A program made the position numbers and the translations under genes. From contig NZ_BCMS01000001.1 in NCBI RefSeq assembly GCF_001485435.1, forward strand, positions 176,501-240,500: 64,000 nucleotides of DNA, written 5' to 3'. Shown here piece by piece: positions 11,625 through 20,404 of the stretch. Position 1 is the first letter of the stretch. Every line of letters begins with the position of its first letter. The notes below the pieces were generated by a model. The model did no database searches. It was given only the letters and a program-made list of their open reading frames with translations, and had not been told where the DNA came from. Origin of the DNA: Deinococcus grandis. GTDB lineage: Bacteria > Deinococcota > Deinococci > Deinococcales > Deinococcaceae.

Positions 11625-12155
11625 TCAGCTGCCTGCGGTCTGGGTCTGCAGTTCCGTCTCGCGTTCCTCGTACACGTCCGCGTGCTTGCGGCGCAGGGCG
11701 CTGGCGCTGGCGCGGGGGACCATCTCGCTGACGTTCCCGCCGTAACTGGCGATCTCGCGCACCATGGAACTGCTCACGAAGCTCCAGCGGGTCGCGGCCA
11801 TGATGAATACCGTCTCCGCGTCCCCGATCTGGCGGTTCAGGTGCGCGATCTGCAGTTCGTACTCGTAGTCGGACACGGCGCGCAGGCCGCGCACGATCAC
11901 GCTGCCGGTCTCCTGCCGGGCCATGTAGTCCACCAGCAGCCCGCCGAAGGTGTCCACGCTGACGTTGGGGAAGTGCGCGGTCGCCTCGCGCAGGATCTCC
12001 AGGCGTTCGTCCAGCGTGAAGAGGTGGCGGCCCTGCTTGCGGGCGTTGTGCATGACCGTCACGGTCACGTGGTCGAAGATCCGCGCGGCGCGCGTCAGCA
12101 CGTCCATGTGCCCGCTGGTGATCGGGTCGAACGAGCCCGGGAAAACGGCGTTCAT
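11625..12155 (-). CDS. coaD: Phosphopantetheine adenylyltransferase
   Basis: Fourth step of coenzyme A biosynthesis: transfers AMP from ATP to 4'-phosphopantetheine. The nucleotidyltransferase fold is shown by the N-terminal FPGSFDPITSGHMDVL with the GHxD-type motif, then RGLRAVSDYEYELQIAHLN, and the C-terminal SSSMVREIASYGGNV. The product has 176 residues, with a C-terminal tail slightly longer than usual. It starts 12 bases after the rsmD stop codon, so the two form an operon, a common pairing in bacteria. Confidence 0.95.
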   Translation of the reverse strand: MNAVFPGSFDPITSGHMDVLTRAARIFDHVTVTVMHNARKQGRHLFTLDERLEILREATAHFPNVSVDTFGGLLVDYMARQETGSVIVRGLRAVSDYEYELQIAHLNRQIGDAETVFIMAATRWSFVSSSMVREIASYGGNVSEMVPRASASALRRKHADVYEERETELQTQTAGS

Positions 12156-12167
12156 AACCCCGCCACC

Positions 12168-12746
12168 TTACCCGATTTCGCCGTCATCGTCGCCGTCCGC
12201 GTCCAGTTCCGGGGCGTCCGGGTGCCAGTACAGCGTGAGGGTGTTGCTGCCGTACTCGCGTTCCTCCCGCGTGAAGTCCGCGTGCTCGGGCAGGTGCAGC
12301 CGGTCCGGATGCTGGCACACCAGCAGCCCGCCGGGCGCGAGGACGCCACTGGCGAGAATCTGCGCGGTCAGCTTCGGGATGTCCGCCTCGTACGGCGGAT
12401 CGCTGAATACCACGTCGAACTGCCCCAGGCGTTTCAGGAGCGCCCCGGCGTCCCCCTTCACGATCCGCACGCGCAGGTCCAGGGCGCGGGCGTTCGCCTC
12501 CAGTGCCCGCACGGCCCGCGCGTCCTTCTCGACCAGCGTCACGCGGTACCCGCGACTGGCGGCCTCCAGCCCGATCGCGCCGCTCCCGCCGTGCAGGTCG
12601 ATGAATTCCGGGTATCGCCCGGCGGGCGCGCGGGCGGCGAGCAGGTCGAACAGGCTCTTGCGGACGCGCGCGCCGCTGGGCCGGGCGCTGTCGGGCACCT
12701 GCAGGCTACGGCCCTTCGCGGTGCCGCCCAGGATGCGCAGGCTCAT
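12168..12746 (-). CDS. rsmD: 16S rRNA (guanine966-N2)-methyltransferase RsmD
   Basis: Methylates G966 of 16S rRNA during 30S assembly using S-adenosylmethionine. The 192-residue protein begins MSLRILGGTAKGRSL as in the family. It has a SAM-binding motif FIDLHGGSGAIGLEA and the catalytic DPPYEADI motif. The ATG at 12746 lies at the very edge of a dispersed repeat; the in-frame extension to 12875 is repeat sequence, not protein. Followed by coaD in an operon. Confidence 0.95.
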   Translation of the reverse strand: MSLRILGGTAKGRSLQVPDSARPSGARVRKSLFDLLAARAPAGRYPEFIDLHGGSGAIGLEAASRGYRVTLVEKDARAVRALEANARALDLRVRIVKGDAGALLKRLGQFDVVFSDPPYEADIPKLTAQILASGVLAPGGLLVCQHPDRLHLPEHADFTREEREYGSNTLTLYWHPDAPELDADGDDDGEIG

Positions 12747-12897
12747 AGCAACTCCGGTTGAACGGCCTGCCGTTCGACCCGAGCGGACGCGACTCTCAGA
12801 GCTGCCCCGCAGAGTGGGAGTCGTGCGGGTTCCGGGCGTGGAGTGGCTGCCCCGGTGGGGTTCCGGGGGAGCCACGGAACAGATGGAATCCGCTTCA
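12743..12897 (+). repeat. Dispersed structured repeat, copy B
   Basis: About 155 bp. Left hairpin GGTTGAACGG-CCTG-CCGTTCGACC. Right hairpin arms GTGGCTGCCCCGG (12843-12855) and CCGGGGGAGCCAC (12863-12875) with one mismatch around loop TGGGGTT. The shared block GCGGGTTCCGGGCGTGGAGT is intact. The left end touches the rsmD start codon. Confidence 0.85.
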
Positions 12898-12974
12898 TTT
12901 CAGGCCCCTGCGGAGGTGGGTGGGGGAGGGGAACGTCATCCCTTCAGGATAGAGCACGCTGCACTTGACCCGGC

Positions 12975-13229
12975 TCAGCCCAGGTGGGGCGCGGCGGCGT
13001 CGAAGCCGTCCAGCGTGCCGGGCTGGAGGTGCCAGTCCTCGCCGTCCCGCGTCGCCTGCCCCGCCTGCACCAGTCGGTTCAGTTCCGCCTCCACGCGCTG
13101 CTGCACGCGCCGCAGCGGCATGCCGTCCGCGCCCGCCACGCCGCGCCACGTGAGGAACGCGCGGTGAAAGGCGGGCAGGTCGTTCAGGCCCACGTGGGTT
13201 TCCAGGGCGCGCCAGCTGATGCTCGTCAT
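12975..13229 (-). CDS. Small conserved protein of unknown function
   Basis: Product of 84 residues starting MTSISWRALETHVGLND. It is predicted to be mostly helical with a short b-strand pair at the end (ATRDGEDWHLQPG), a profile compatible with a small winged-helix domain, but no family was recognised. The ATG at 13229 faces the start of the divergent 13275 gene 45 bases away. The much longer frame running to 14198 is antisense to two other genes and is rejected. Confidence 0.6.
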   Translation of the reverse strand: MTSISWRALETHVGLNDLPAFHRAFLTWRGVAGADGMPLRRVQQRVEAELNRLVQAGQATRDGEDWHLQPGTLDGFDAAAPHLG

Positions 13230-13274
13230 GCCACCCGTTCTACGCCGTGCGGCGGGCCGCGTACAATGGCGGGC

Positions 13275-13547
13275 ATGACCGATCTGCCGGGCGACCCTGC
13301 CGAGCTGCCGGACTCCAGCGCCCTGGAGGCCGCCTCGCCGGAACTGGCGCGCGCCCTGGACGCGCTGGGCGGGCAGCTCGTGTGGCGCATCGGGAAGGAC
13401 GAGGCCAGCGACGACGTCGTGGTGCGGCTGGGCTTCGCGTCCGCCACGCCCCGCTTCGCGCACCTGCCCCGCCTGCGCAGCGCCGGGGACGCCGAGTTGC
13501 AGGCGGCGCTGGCGGAGAACCGCGTGGTGATCGAGTGGGTGGACTGA
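13275..13547 (+). CDS. Small conserved Deinococcus-Thermus protein (DUF3248-like)
   Basis: Product of 90 residues; an acidic, variable first third is followed by a conserved-looking core (LGGQLVWRIGKDEASDD, VVVRLGFASATPRFAHLP). It reminds me of the DUF3248 family, but that match is from memory. The ATG at 13275 is chosen because TACAAT (13262-13267) forms a -10 box seven bases upstream, typical of a leaderless mRNA; an ATG at 13266 overlaps that box. It lies 13 bases upstream of the DUF3809-like gene, so the two are co-transcribed. Confidence 0.65.
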   Translation: MTDLPGDPAELPDSSALEAASPELARALDALGGQLVWRIGKDEASDDVVVRLGFASATPRFAHLPRLRSAGDAELQAALAENRVVIEWVD

Positions 13548-13560
13548 TTCCGGTGCTCGC

Positions 13561-14028
13561 GTGATCGTCGAGGCGACGCAGGACTTCACGCTGCCCTGGA
13601 CCGGGGACGACGCGGCGGCGCTGGCGTTCGTGCGCGACCCGGCCCGCGCGCTGTCCCGCGTGCGTTTCCTGCGTGACCTGCGTGCCGACGGCGAGGGCGT
13701 GCGTGGCGAACTGCTCGTGCCGCTCCCCGGCCTGGGCGAGGTGGACCTGCCGTTCCACAGCGTCCTGACCGCCACGCCGGACGGGGGGGCGCTCACGCCG
13801 CAGGCCATCAGCGGCGAGCGCGCGTGGGTGGAGGTCGCCGGGCAGGCCCGCCTGGACGGGGGCACGCTGCACTTCGCGTTCCAGTTCCGCGCGCACCTCG
13901 CCACGCCGGACGCGCAGGGCTGGGGCGGCGCGGCGTTCGAGAAGATGATCCGCGCCGCCGCTGCCCGCACCCTGGACCGCGTGGCCCGTGAACTGCCCGC
14001 CGGAATCGCACAGGCCGCGCAGGAATAG
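13561..14028 (+). CDS. DUF3809-like Deinococcus protein
   Basis: Product of 155 residues starting with GTG at 13561. The sequence alternates short b-strands with polar loops (VEATQDFTLPWTGDD, LPFHSVLTATPDGGAL, LHFAFQFRAHL) and ends in an amphipathic helix (FEKMIRAAAARTLDRVA). This looks like a START/SRPBCC-type ligand-binding fold. I believe it belongs to DUF3809, a family of unknown function found in Deinococcus. It is second in a two-gene unit that ends in an intrinsic terminator. Confidence 0.65.
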   Translation: MIVEATQDFTLPWTGDDAAALAFVRDPARALSRVRFLRDLRADGEGVRGELLVPLPGLGEVDLPFHSVLTATPDGGALTPQAISGERAWVEVAGQARLDGGTLHFAFQFRAHLATPDAQGWGGAAFEKMIRAAAARTLDRVARELPAGIAQAAQE

Positions 14029-14044
14029 CGCGAAATGGAAACGC

Positions 14045-14076
14045 CCCAGCCGAATCGGGGCTGGGACGCATTTTTT
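14045..14076 (+). terminator. Intrinsic terminator after the DUF3809-like gene
   Basis: Stem CCCAGCC (14045-14051) with GGCTGGG (14059-14065), then ACGCA and six T. It directly abuts repeat copy C. Confidence 0.8.
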
Positions 14077-14210
14077 GAGCGGATTCCGTCCGTTTCGGTG
14101 GCTGATCGGAAGGGCACCGATCGGCCACCTCCACTCCCGGAACCCGCCTGACTCCTACTCGCATCCGCTCGGGTTGAACGGAGCTGCGCCCCATTCAACC
14201 GGAGTGATTA
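14076..14210 (-). repeat. Dispersed structured repeat, copy C
   Basis: Reverse-oriented copy of about 135 bp. Hairpin arms GTGGCTGATCGG (14098-14109) and CCGATCGGCCAC (14117-14128) surround loop AAGGGCA. The other hairpin has arms GGTTGAA and TTCAACC. Its right end contains the TAA stop codon of rsfS (complement of 14208-14210). Confidence 0.85.
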
Positions 14211-14579
14211 CGCTTTGACTTCGGGTTCGGGGAAGTCGAGGACGCGCGCGTCGCTCCAGAGGCCTTCGAGGTCGTAGTACTCGCGGGCGTCCTTGGTCAT
14301 GATGTGCACGACGACGCTACCGCCGAACGCGAGGAGCAGCCAGCGTTCGCTGGGGCCTTCGACGCTGGGGCGGGGCAGGCCGGTCGCCTGGGCTTTCTCA
14401 CGGATGTTTTCCTGCACGGCGTTCAGCTGCAGTCCGGCGGTGGCGGTGCAGATCACGAAGTATTCGAGGGTGCTGCTGACGTCGGTCAGGTCGAGGACGG
14501 TGACGTCTTCGGCGCGGCGTTCGCGGGCGGCGTCCACGATGGCGCGCAGCTGGTTCATGGTGGTGGTGTCGGGGGTCAT
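14208..14579 (-). CDS. rsfS: Ribosomal silencing factor RsfS
   Basis: Binds ribosomal protein L14 and blocks subunit joining when nutrients are short. The product has 123 residues with the family core VLDLTDVSSTLEYFVICTATAG, given here by its parts DLTDVSS and EYFVICTA, then the WLLLAFGGSVVVHIM segment and REYYDLEGLWSDA. The ATG at 14579 is preceded by GGAG; the longer frame to 14714 is compositionally unlike protein. It is the last gene of the yqeK-LCP-rsfS cluster, a widely kept arrangement. Its stop codon is provided by repeat copy C. Confidence 0.95.
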   Translation of the reverse strand: MTPDTTTMNQLRAIVDAARERRAEDVTVLDLTDVSSTLEYFVICTATAGLQLNAVQENIREKAQATGLPRPSVEGPSERWLLLAFGGSVVVHIMTKDAREYYDLEGLWSDARVLDFPEPEVKA

Positions 14580-14741
14580 GGGTGCTCCGGGTGTTGAGTG
14601 GGGGCGGGTGGGGTGGTCTGGCGCGCCTGCTGGGGGCCGGTGTGGGGCCGCGTGGGCCTGAGCGGGCCGGGGCGCGCTGCAATGGGTCAGTCTACAGGGC
14701 GCGGGGCGGGACACGCCCCTGCCGTGACTTCATTTCGGGGC

Positions 14742-15989
14742 TCAGGGGGTGGCGGGTCCGGGGGTGGGGGCGCCCAGGCCCTTCAAGCCGGCGAGGCTCT
14801 CGGCGGCGTCCGCGCCGAGCAGGATGCCGACCTCGCCCGCGCTGACCGGGAAGCGTTCGCCCTGCAGCCGGGGGAGGTTCAGGGTGTCGGCCAGTTGCGA
14901 CGCGTCGGAGACGTCCTGCTGCGTGAACACCTGACTGGCCTCGCCGCTGCGGGGGGCGGGCGTGACCTGCACGTTGCGGTAGCCCAGCGCGGTCAGGGCG
15001 CGGGTCAGGGCCGGCCCGAGGTTCTCGCCGCTGGCGTCCACGACCGTGACCTTCAGGTCGGGGTTGGGGGGCGTGGCGGGCACGTCGCCCCACACCTGCG
15101 CGAGGCGGTCGCGGTTCACGGCGAGGTTGAAGGTGCCCGGAATGTCGTCGGTGGGCAGCGTCGCGAAGCTGAGTTTCATCTGGCCCAGGTAGGGGCGCAT
15201 GGCGGCGATGGTGGTGGGGTTCACGTCGGTCTCGACGCCGTTGCCGATGCCGCCCAGGATGGTGGGGAGCGCCGCGAGGCCCTGCGGGGTGCGGAGCTTC
15301 CCGGCCAGCTGTGTCAGCGCCTGTTTCTGGTGGTCGATGCGGCCGTAGTCGTCCCCGAAGCCCTTGCGGACCCGCAGGAACAGCACGCCCTCCTTGCCGT
15401 CCAGGTGGTGCGCGCCGGGCGCGAGGTTCAGGTTCACGCCCGCGGCGTTGTCGATCCATTCGATGCCGGGTTCGGGCACGGTGACGTCCAGTCCGCCCAG
15501 CGCGTCGATGACCCGCTCGACGTAGTCGGTGCGGACGATCACGTACGAGTCGATGTGCTCGCCCGTGATGGTCTCGGCGGCCTTCACGAGCGCCTCGGGC
15601 CCGCCCGCAAAGTACTGGCTGTTGATCTTCTGCAGCGCCACGGACTTGGAGCGGTCGAAGGGCCCGACGTTGGTGTCGCGGGGAATGTTCAGGGCGTGCA
15701 CCGTGGTGCCCTGCACCTTGACGACCATGACGGTGTCGGTGTTGGGCGGCTGGGCCAGCCCGGTGCGCTGGTCCTGATTCTTGCAGGGCTGGCGGTAGTA
15801 GCAGTACACGATGTCCCGCCCGGCGATCAGCAGCGTGAAACTGGGCGCCTGCCCGGCCGTGACGGCGGCGGCCGAGGGCCCCGCGCCACTCAGGAGTGCG
15901 AAGCCCCCCAGGGACAGGGCGGAGAGGGAGAGGCCGAACGCCTGCAGGGCGCGCAGCCCGGCGATGCGGGGGGCAGGGGATGGGGTCAC
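14742..15989 (-). CDS. LytR-CpsA-Psr family protein with LytR_C domain
   Basis: LCP-family enzyme that transfers undecaprenyl-phosphate-linked polymers to peptidoglycan, anchored in the membrane with the catalytic domain outside. The 415 residues start with a hydrophobic segment (residues about 10-45). The LCP domain has TDTVMVVKVQ, the Arg-rich ALNIPRDTNV and KINSQYFAGGPEALVKAAE, and the RVRKGFGDDYGRIDHQKQ motif. A LytR_C domain lies at about residues 305-380. It starts four bases after the yqeK stop codon. Confidence 0.9.
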   Translation of the reverse strand: MTPSPAPRIAGLRALQAFGLSLSALSLGGFALLSGAGPSAAAVTAGQAPSFTLLIAGRDIVYCYYRQPCKNQDQRTGLAQPPNTDTVMVVKVQGTTVHALNIPRDTNVGPFDRSKSVALQKINSQYFAGGPEALVKAAETITGEHIDSYVIVRTDYVERVIDALGGLDVTVPEPGIEWIDNAAGVNLNLAPGAHHLDGKEGVLFLRVRKGFGDDYGRIDHQKQALTQLAGKLRTPQGLAALPTILGGIGNGVETDVNPTTIAAMRPYLGQMKLSFATLPTDDIPGTFNLAVNRDRLAQVWGDVPATPPNPDLKVTVVDASGENLGPALTRALTALGYRNVQVTPAPRSGEASQVFTQQDVSDASQLADTLNLPRLQGERFPVSAGEVGILLGADAAESLAGLKGLGAPTPGPATP

Positions 15990-15993
15990 AGTG

Positions 15994-16614
15994 TCACGTG
16001 GGGCAGGGAAGGTGGGCGTTGCAGGGCAGGGCGTGGTAGGCCTTCAGGGTGCGGGGGTGGACCTGAATGCCGCGCCCCTGGAGGTACGTGACCTTGGAGA
16101 CGATGGCGCGCTCCAGCGCGGCCGTCAGGTCGGTCAGGGCCAGTTCGCGGATGTCGGCGTTCACGCCGCGGCCGGGTTCGGACACGTCGGCGATGTACAC
16201 GCACGAGGAGACGGGGTTGCCGCCGCGCGGCCCGGTGGTGTGGTCCTCGACGGCGTCCAGCACGACCTGATCCTGGTAGCCCCAGCGTTCGAGCAGCGTG
16301 CGGGCGGCCCGGCCGTGCAGGGCCAGCGGGTGCGCCGCGTCGATGTCGCATTCGGGCGGCGCGAGGCGCAGCAGTTCATGGTCGGGCAGGTCGCGGGCGA
16401 TGTCGTGCAGCACCCCGGCGGCGTAGGCGCGCATGTCGTCCAGGCCGTTGGCGCGGGCGATCTGAGCCGCGAGTTCCGCCACGCGCAGCACGTGCTCGTA
16501 GCGGCGCGGCTTGACCATCAGCCGCACCCGTTCCTCCCAGCCCGTCCAGGCCGCCACGCCGGGAGGCGGGGGCAGCAGCTGGGCGATCACGCGAGTATGT
16601 GGCCGCTTCTCCAC
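15994..16614 (-). CDS. yqeK: YqeK-type HD hydrolase (diadenosine tetraphosphatase)
   Basis: Product of 206 residues with HD-superfamily ligands: RRYEHVLRVAELA, AAGVLHDIARDL and the later His in LALHGRAA and DAVEDHTTG. Characterised YqeK proteins cleave Ap4A symmetrically. GTG at 16614 is chosen: GAGG lies seven bases upstream and a TATAGT -10 box is at 16627-16632 (complement), inside the longer open frame. First gene of the unit that continues into the LCP gene and rsfS. Confidence 0.88.
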   Translation of the reverse strand: MEKRPHTRVIAQLLPPPPGVAAWTGWEERVRLMVKPRRYEHVLRVAELAAQIARANGLDDMRAYAAGVLHDIARDLPDHELLRLAPPECDIDAAHPLALHGRAARTLLERWGYQDQVVLDAVEDHTTGPRGGNPVSSCVYIADVSEPGRGVNADIRELALTDLTAALERAIVSKVTYLQGRGIQVHPRTLKAYHALPCNAHLPCPT

Positions 16615-16741
16615 ATCATGACCTCGACTATACGCCGCTGGCCCCGACTCAGCTGACACCCGGGTCACTTTCTGACGCCCGTCTGACCGGCGTGCCACGC
16701 GACATTTTTCCGCCCTGCGGGGGTCCGGGCCGCCCGGTGCA

Positions 16742-17716
16742 TTAAGGCGCGTCCCGGCGTGTCACCGTCAGACGCACGCTCACGGTCTCCAGCGCCTGCG
16801 CGCCCGCCGGGACGTTCAGGCGCACCGGCGCGGTGTACGTGCCCTCCCGGTAGGTGACCTGCCCCGCGATCTCCCGCAGGCGCCCCAGCAGCTCCGGCGC
16901 GGCCACCACCCGCACCGTGCCCGGCTGCACGCTGACCGACGTGACCTGCAGGCCGGACGGCGGGTCGTTCAGGACCACCCGCAGCGTCTTGACCGGCAGC
17001 TCCCCGGTGTCCACGCGGCGCACCGTGACCGTGCTGGGCCGGATCGTCACGCCCGCCACGGGCAGCCCCGCGGCGTCCAGCGCGACCAGCGGCACCTCCC
17101 GCTCGGCGTTCGCGCCCAGCGCCACCGGGCTGGTCACCAGCCGCGCCACGCCCACCACCACGCGCCCCGCGCCGGACACGGTCGCCTCGCCCGGCGTCAC
17201 CTGATACCGCGGCAGGCTCGACTCGGGCGGGCTGGTCACGCTGAGCGTCACGGGCAGCGTGCGCGCCACCTGCGTGTCCACGAAGCCCTGCACCCGCGTG
17301 GGCGTCACGCGCTGCAGGGCCGTGCCGCCCGGCGCGGTCACGGTCACCGTGCGCGTGAAACTGCCCTCCGGCGCGTCGGTGACGTCCACCACCGCCTCGA
17401 TACTGTCGGGTTGCAGGTCCCGCAGCCGCTCCGGGCGGCCCGACAGGATCACCCGAACGGACGCCGGATTCAGGTTGCTCGTCGCGCGTTTCTCCTGCCC
17501 GTTGCCGGTCGTGTCGCGCACGGTGACCGGCACGTCGAAGCCCTGCTCGACGTTCGCGCGGCGGTCGGCGGTCGCCACGAACCACAGCGTCACCGACACC
17601 GCCAGCGCCAGCAGCTTCGGCAGCAGGTTGTGCGTCGTTCTCCCCCAGGCGTAGCGGGGGCTGAGCCAGCGCCGCAGCCAGTGCAGCCGCCCCTGCACGC
17701 GGTCCCCCACGCTCAC
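16742..17716 (-). CDS. cdaR: YbbR-repeat regulator of the diadenylate cyclase (CdaR type)
   Basis: Extracytoplasmic regulator of CdaA. The 324 residues have one N-terminal membrane helix (LLPKLLALAVSVTLWFVA) followed by about three YbbR repeats of roughly 85 residues, each starting in the style of FDVPVTV and VDTQVARTLPVTLSV. The ATG at 17716 overlaps the cdaA stop codon (ATGA), so the two are translationally coupled. The glmM gene that usually follows is not here. Confidence 0.9.
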   Translation of the reverse strand: MSVGDRVQGRLHWLRRWLSPRYAWGRTTHNLLPKLLALAVSVTLWFVATADRRANVEQGFDVPVTVRDTTGNGQEKRATSNLNPASVRVILSGRPERLRDLQPDSIEAVVDVTDAPEGSFTRTVTVTAPGGTALQRVTPTRVQGFVDTQVARTLPVTLSVTSPPESSLPRYQVTPGEATVSGAGRVVVGVARLVTSPVALGANAEREVPLVALDAAGLPVAGVTIRPSTVTVRRVDTGELPVKTLRVVLNDPPSGLQVTSVSVQPGTVRVVAAPELLGRLREIAGQVTYREGTYTAPVRLNVPAGAQALETVSVRLTVTRRDAP

Positions 17717-18501
17717 GGCTGCACCTCCGGCGCCGGGTCCGTCAGGGGACTGTACCCGGCCGGGTCGTACACCAGCGTCCGCAGGTGCTCACGCAGCTCC
17801 GCGCCCGTCAGATCCGGGCCCAGCCGCCCCCCCAGCGCCACGCGCATGCTGCCGCGCTCCTCACTGACGACCAGCACCACCGCGTCCGTCAGTTCCGACA
17901 GGCCGATCGCCGCGCGGTGCCGCGTGCCGTAGCGGCGGTACGTGCCGTCACTGGACTGCAGCGGGAACAGGCACCCGGCCGCGATCACCCGCGACCCCTG
18001 GATGATCACGCCCCCGTCGTGCAGCGGCGCGTTCCGGGCGAACAGCGCCTCCAGGAACGGCACGCTGACCAGCGCGTCCAGCGACACGCCCGTCGCGGCG
18101 TACTCCCCCAGCGGGGTGCGGCGCTCGATAGCGATCAGCGCGCCCGTCTTGCGCTCCGCGAGCCGCTCCATGGCGCGCGCCAGGTCCTGCAGCGCCGCGC
18201 CGCTCGCGCCGGTGTCCCGCCCGCGCGGGCGCCCCACGCGTTCCAGCACGGCGCGCAGCTCCGGCTGGAACAGCACGATCAGCGCGAAGATCCCCACCGT
18301 CCCGGCGCGGCCCAGCAGGTACGACAGGGTCGTGAGGTTCAGCAGCTGCGCCGCCACCCACACGCCCGCGAACACCAGGATGCCGCGCACGACGTTCACG
18401 GCGCGCGTGCCCGCGACCAGCAGGTACCCCTGGTACACCAGAAACGCGACCAGCAGGATGTCCAGAACGTCCCGGACACTGACCTGTCCAAGCGGGGGCA
18501 T
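17713..18501 (-). CDS. cdaA: Diadenylate cyclase CdaA
   Basis: Makes the second messenger c-di-AMP from two ATP. The 262-residue membrane enzyme has three N-terminal helices (about residues 12-80). The DAC domain contains FQPELRAVLERVGR, the metal motif LHDGGVIIQG (DGG where most CdaA proteins have DGA) and the ATP-binding GTRHRAAIGLSE. Start ATG 18501 has AAAGGAG upstream. A TATAGT -10 box (complement of 18568-18573) lies inside the longer open frame, so the extension to 18588 is rejected. Confidence 0.93.
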   Translation of the reverse strand: MPPLGQVSVRDVLDILLVAFLVYQGYLLVAGTRAVNVVRGILVFAGVWVAAQLLNLTTLSYLLGRAGTVGIFALIVLFQPELRAVLERVGRPRGRDTGASGAALQDLARAMERLAERKTGALIAIERRTPLGEYAATGVSLDALVSVPFLEALFARNAPLHDGGVIIQGSRVIAAGCLFPLQSSDGTYRRYGTRHRAAIGLSELTDAVVLVVSEERGSMRVALGGRLGPDLTGAELREHLRTLVYDPAGYSPLTDPAPEVQP

Positions 18502-18719
18502 CAGCGGCGTACTCCTTTCACGGGCGCGGGGGCGGAGGGGCAGGGCTGGGCAAGCGAAGTCGCGCCCACTATACGGTCTGCGCTCCATGAGAACGTCGCG
18601 TCCACGCCCCGCGCGTCCCCCGGAAGATGGACGCCGGGCACGGTCAGGGCCGGAACGCGGGAACGCCCACAGTCGCCCGCCGCCCCCACGAGGGAAGCTG
18701 ACCCGACCGGAGGTCCCAC

Positions 18720-19400
18720 ATGAACATCCATTTCATCGGCCACAGCACCTTCCTGCTCGAGAGCGGCGAGCACCGCCTGCTCATCGACCCCTTCATCGAG
18801 GGCAACCCGCAGGCCAGCGTCACCCTGCCAGAAGCCCTGGCATGGAAGCCCAGCGCCGTCCTGATCAGCCACGCGCACGGGGACCACTGGGGCAACGCCC
18901 TGGACTTCGCCCGGACCGGCGTGCCCCTGATCGCCACCGCCGAGATCGCCGGGTACGCCGGGAAGCACGGCGCGACCCAGCCGGTCGGCATGAACATCGG
19001 CGGCACCTACCGCGCCGCGTGGGGCAGCGTCACCCTGACGCCCGCGTGGCACTCCTCGTCCTTCCCGGACGGCACCTACGGCGGCATGCCCACCGGCCTG
19101 ATCATCGAACTGGGGGAAAAACGCGTGTACTTCGCGGGCGACACGAACCTGTTCAGCGACATGAGCCTGATCGGCGAGCGCGGCCTGGACGCCGCCCTGC
19201 TGCCCATTGGCGACCACTACACCATGGGCCCCGAGGAAGCCGCCCGTACCCTGGACCTCCTCAAGCCCAGGGTGGCGATCCCCATGCACTACGGCACCTT
19301 CCCCCCGCTGACCGGCGACCCCGCCGTCTTCCAGCGTGAAGGCGAGGCGCGCGGCGTGGACGTCCGCGTCCTCAAGCCCGGCGAGCACACCACGCTGTAA
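18720..19400 (+). CDS. UPF0173 family metal-dependent hydrolase (b-lactamase fold)
   Basis: Small metallo-b-lactamase-fold hydrolase of 226 residues, substrate unknown. Metal ligands are visible in order: HFIGHSTFLLE, ISHAHGDHWGNA (HxHxDH), the Asp in YFAGDTNLFSD and the His in AIPMHYGTF. A strong ribosome binding site (GGAGG, about 18709) precedes the ATG. It is divergent from cdaA and ends at a strong hairpin shared with the convergent acyltransferase gene. Confidence 0.92.
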   Translation: MNIHFIGHSTFLLESGEHRLLIDPFIEGNPQASVTLPEALAWKPSAVLISHAHGDHWGNALDFARTGVPLIATAEIAGYAGKHGATQPVGMNIGGTYRAAWGSVTLTPAWHSSSFPDGTYGGMPTGLIIELGEKRVYFAGDTNLFSDMSLIGERGLDAALLPIGDHYTMGPEEAARTLDLLKPRVAIPMHYGTFPPLTGDPAVFQREGEARGVDVRVLKPGEHTTL

Positions 19401-19413
19401 CGCAAGACAGGGG

Positions 19414-19453
19414 AGAGGGGGCGACCAGGGTGGATTCCCGGTCGCCCCCCTCT
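19414..19453. terminator. Bidirectional hairpin between convergent genes
   Basis: Stem AGAGGGGGCGACC/GGTCGCCCCCCTCT (one bulged base) with a 13-nt loop, placed between the UPF0173 gene and the acyltransferase gene. Confidence 0.7.
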
Positions 19454-19466
19454 GTGCTGCTCGGCC

Positions 19467-20369
19467 TCAGCCCTGACCGGTCACCAGCGGGCGCGCCTGT
19501 TCCTGCTCCTCCGGCAGCCGCGTCTGGTTCGGCGTGGGCTCCGGGAACTCCGGGTTCGCCTTGCGGTCCGCCGCGCGCACGAACGACCGCGAATCCACGT
19601 GCACGTCCTGCGCCGGGCGCACCTTGAAGCGCGTCGTGCGCGCCGGGACGCCCATCGCGATCCCATGCGGCGGGATATCCCCGCGCAGCAGTGCGTGCGT
19701 GGCCAGCATCGCGTCGTCGCTGATCACGCTGCCCGCCAGCACCGTCGAGTGGTACGTCACCCGCGCGCCCCGCCCGATCACCGTACGCCGCAACGTCACG
19801 TCCGGGCCGTCCAGCACGCTGTGCGTGTGACTGTACACGTTCACGTAATCGCTGATGCTGGCGTTGTCGTGCAGCTCGATCCCGCCGATGTCGTCCAGCA
19901 GCACGTGCCGGTGCACGACCACGTCATCCCCGACCTCCATGTTGTACCCGACGCTGAACTCCACGTTCTGCCAGCACTTGAACTCCCGCCCCACCCGCCG
20001 GAACACGTGCCCCGCCAGCACCCGCCGCAGCGGAATCCCCAGCACCGGATTCTGCCCCACCGGCGTCAGGTCCGCGTTCTTCCACAGCCACAGCAGCGGC
20101 TTCACCCGCGTGAACGCCTCCGTGTCGGTCGCCATGTAGTACTCCGCCTCGAACGTCACGTTCCGCGCGTCCACATTCAACGCCGCCAGCGGCGCCTCCG
20201 CCCGCAGCTGCGCCAGCGGGCGCCCATACATGATCTCCGCGAGCACCCCGGCCGCCAGCTCGAACCGGTCCGTGCCCGGATCCGACAGCCGCGCGTCCAG
20301 ATCACGCAGGAACTCGTTATAGGTCGCCTGCGCGTCCTGACCAATCTCCACCGGCTTGAGCCACGTCAC
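19467..20369 (-). CDS. Left-handed b-helix acyltransferase (hexapeptide repeat family)
   Basis: Predicted acetyl/acyltransferase of 300 residues. The N-terminal half (about 1-135) is a helical domain of unknown role. From about residue 140 the hexapeptide repeats run through VGDDVVVHRHVLLDDIG, NASISDYVNVYSHTHS and VLAGSVISDDAMLATHALL, with the MGVPART end typical of the fold and the catalytic His probably in YSHTHS. GTG 20369 is preferred over GTG 20375 because a TAGCCT -10 box (20376-20381, complement) lies six bases before it. The acceptor is unknown; a cell-surface sugar is likely from family precedent. Confidence 0.82.
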   Translation of the reverse strand: MTWLKPVEIGQDAQATYNEFLRDLDARLSDPGTDRFELAAGVLAEIMYGRPLAQLRAEAPLAALNVDARNVTFEAEYYMATDTEAFTRVKPLLWLWKNADLTPVGQNPVLGIPLRRVLAGHVFRRVGREFKCWQNVEFSVGYNMEVGDDVVVHRHVLLDDIGGIELHDNASISDYVNVYSHTHSVLDGPDVTLRRTVIGRGARVTYHSTVLAGSVISDDAMLATHALLRGDIPPHGIAMGVPARTTRFKVRPAQDVHVDSRSFVRAADRKANPEFPEPTPNQTRLPEEQEQARPLVTGQG

Positions 20370-20404
20370 CCCCACAGGCTACCACCTACAGTGAAAAACA
20401 AAGT

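Noticed and set aside
12975..14198. Long minus-strand frame of 407 codons
   Set aside because: It is antisense to two better-supported plus-strand genes (13275 and 13561) and runs into repeat copy C; only its last 84 codons look like a protein.
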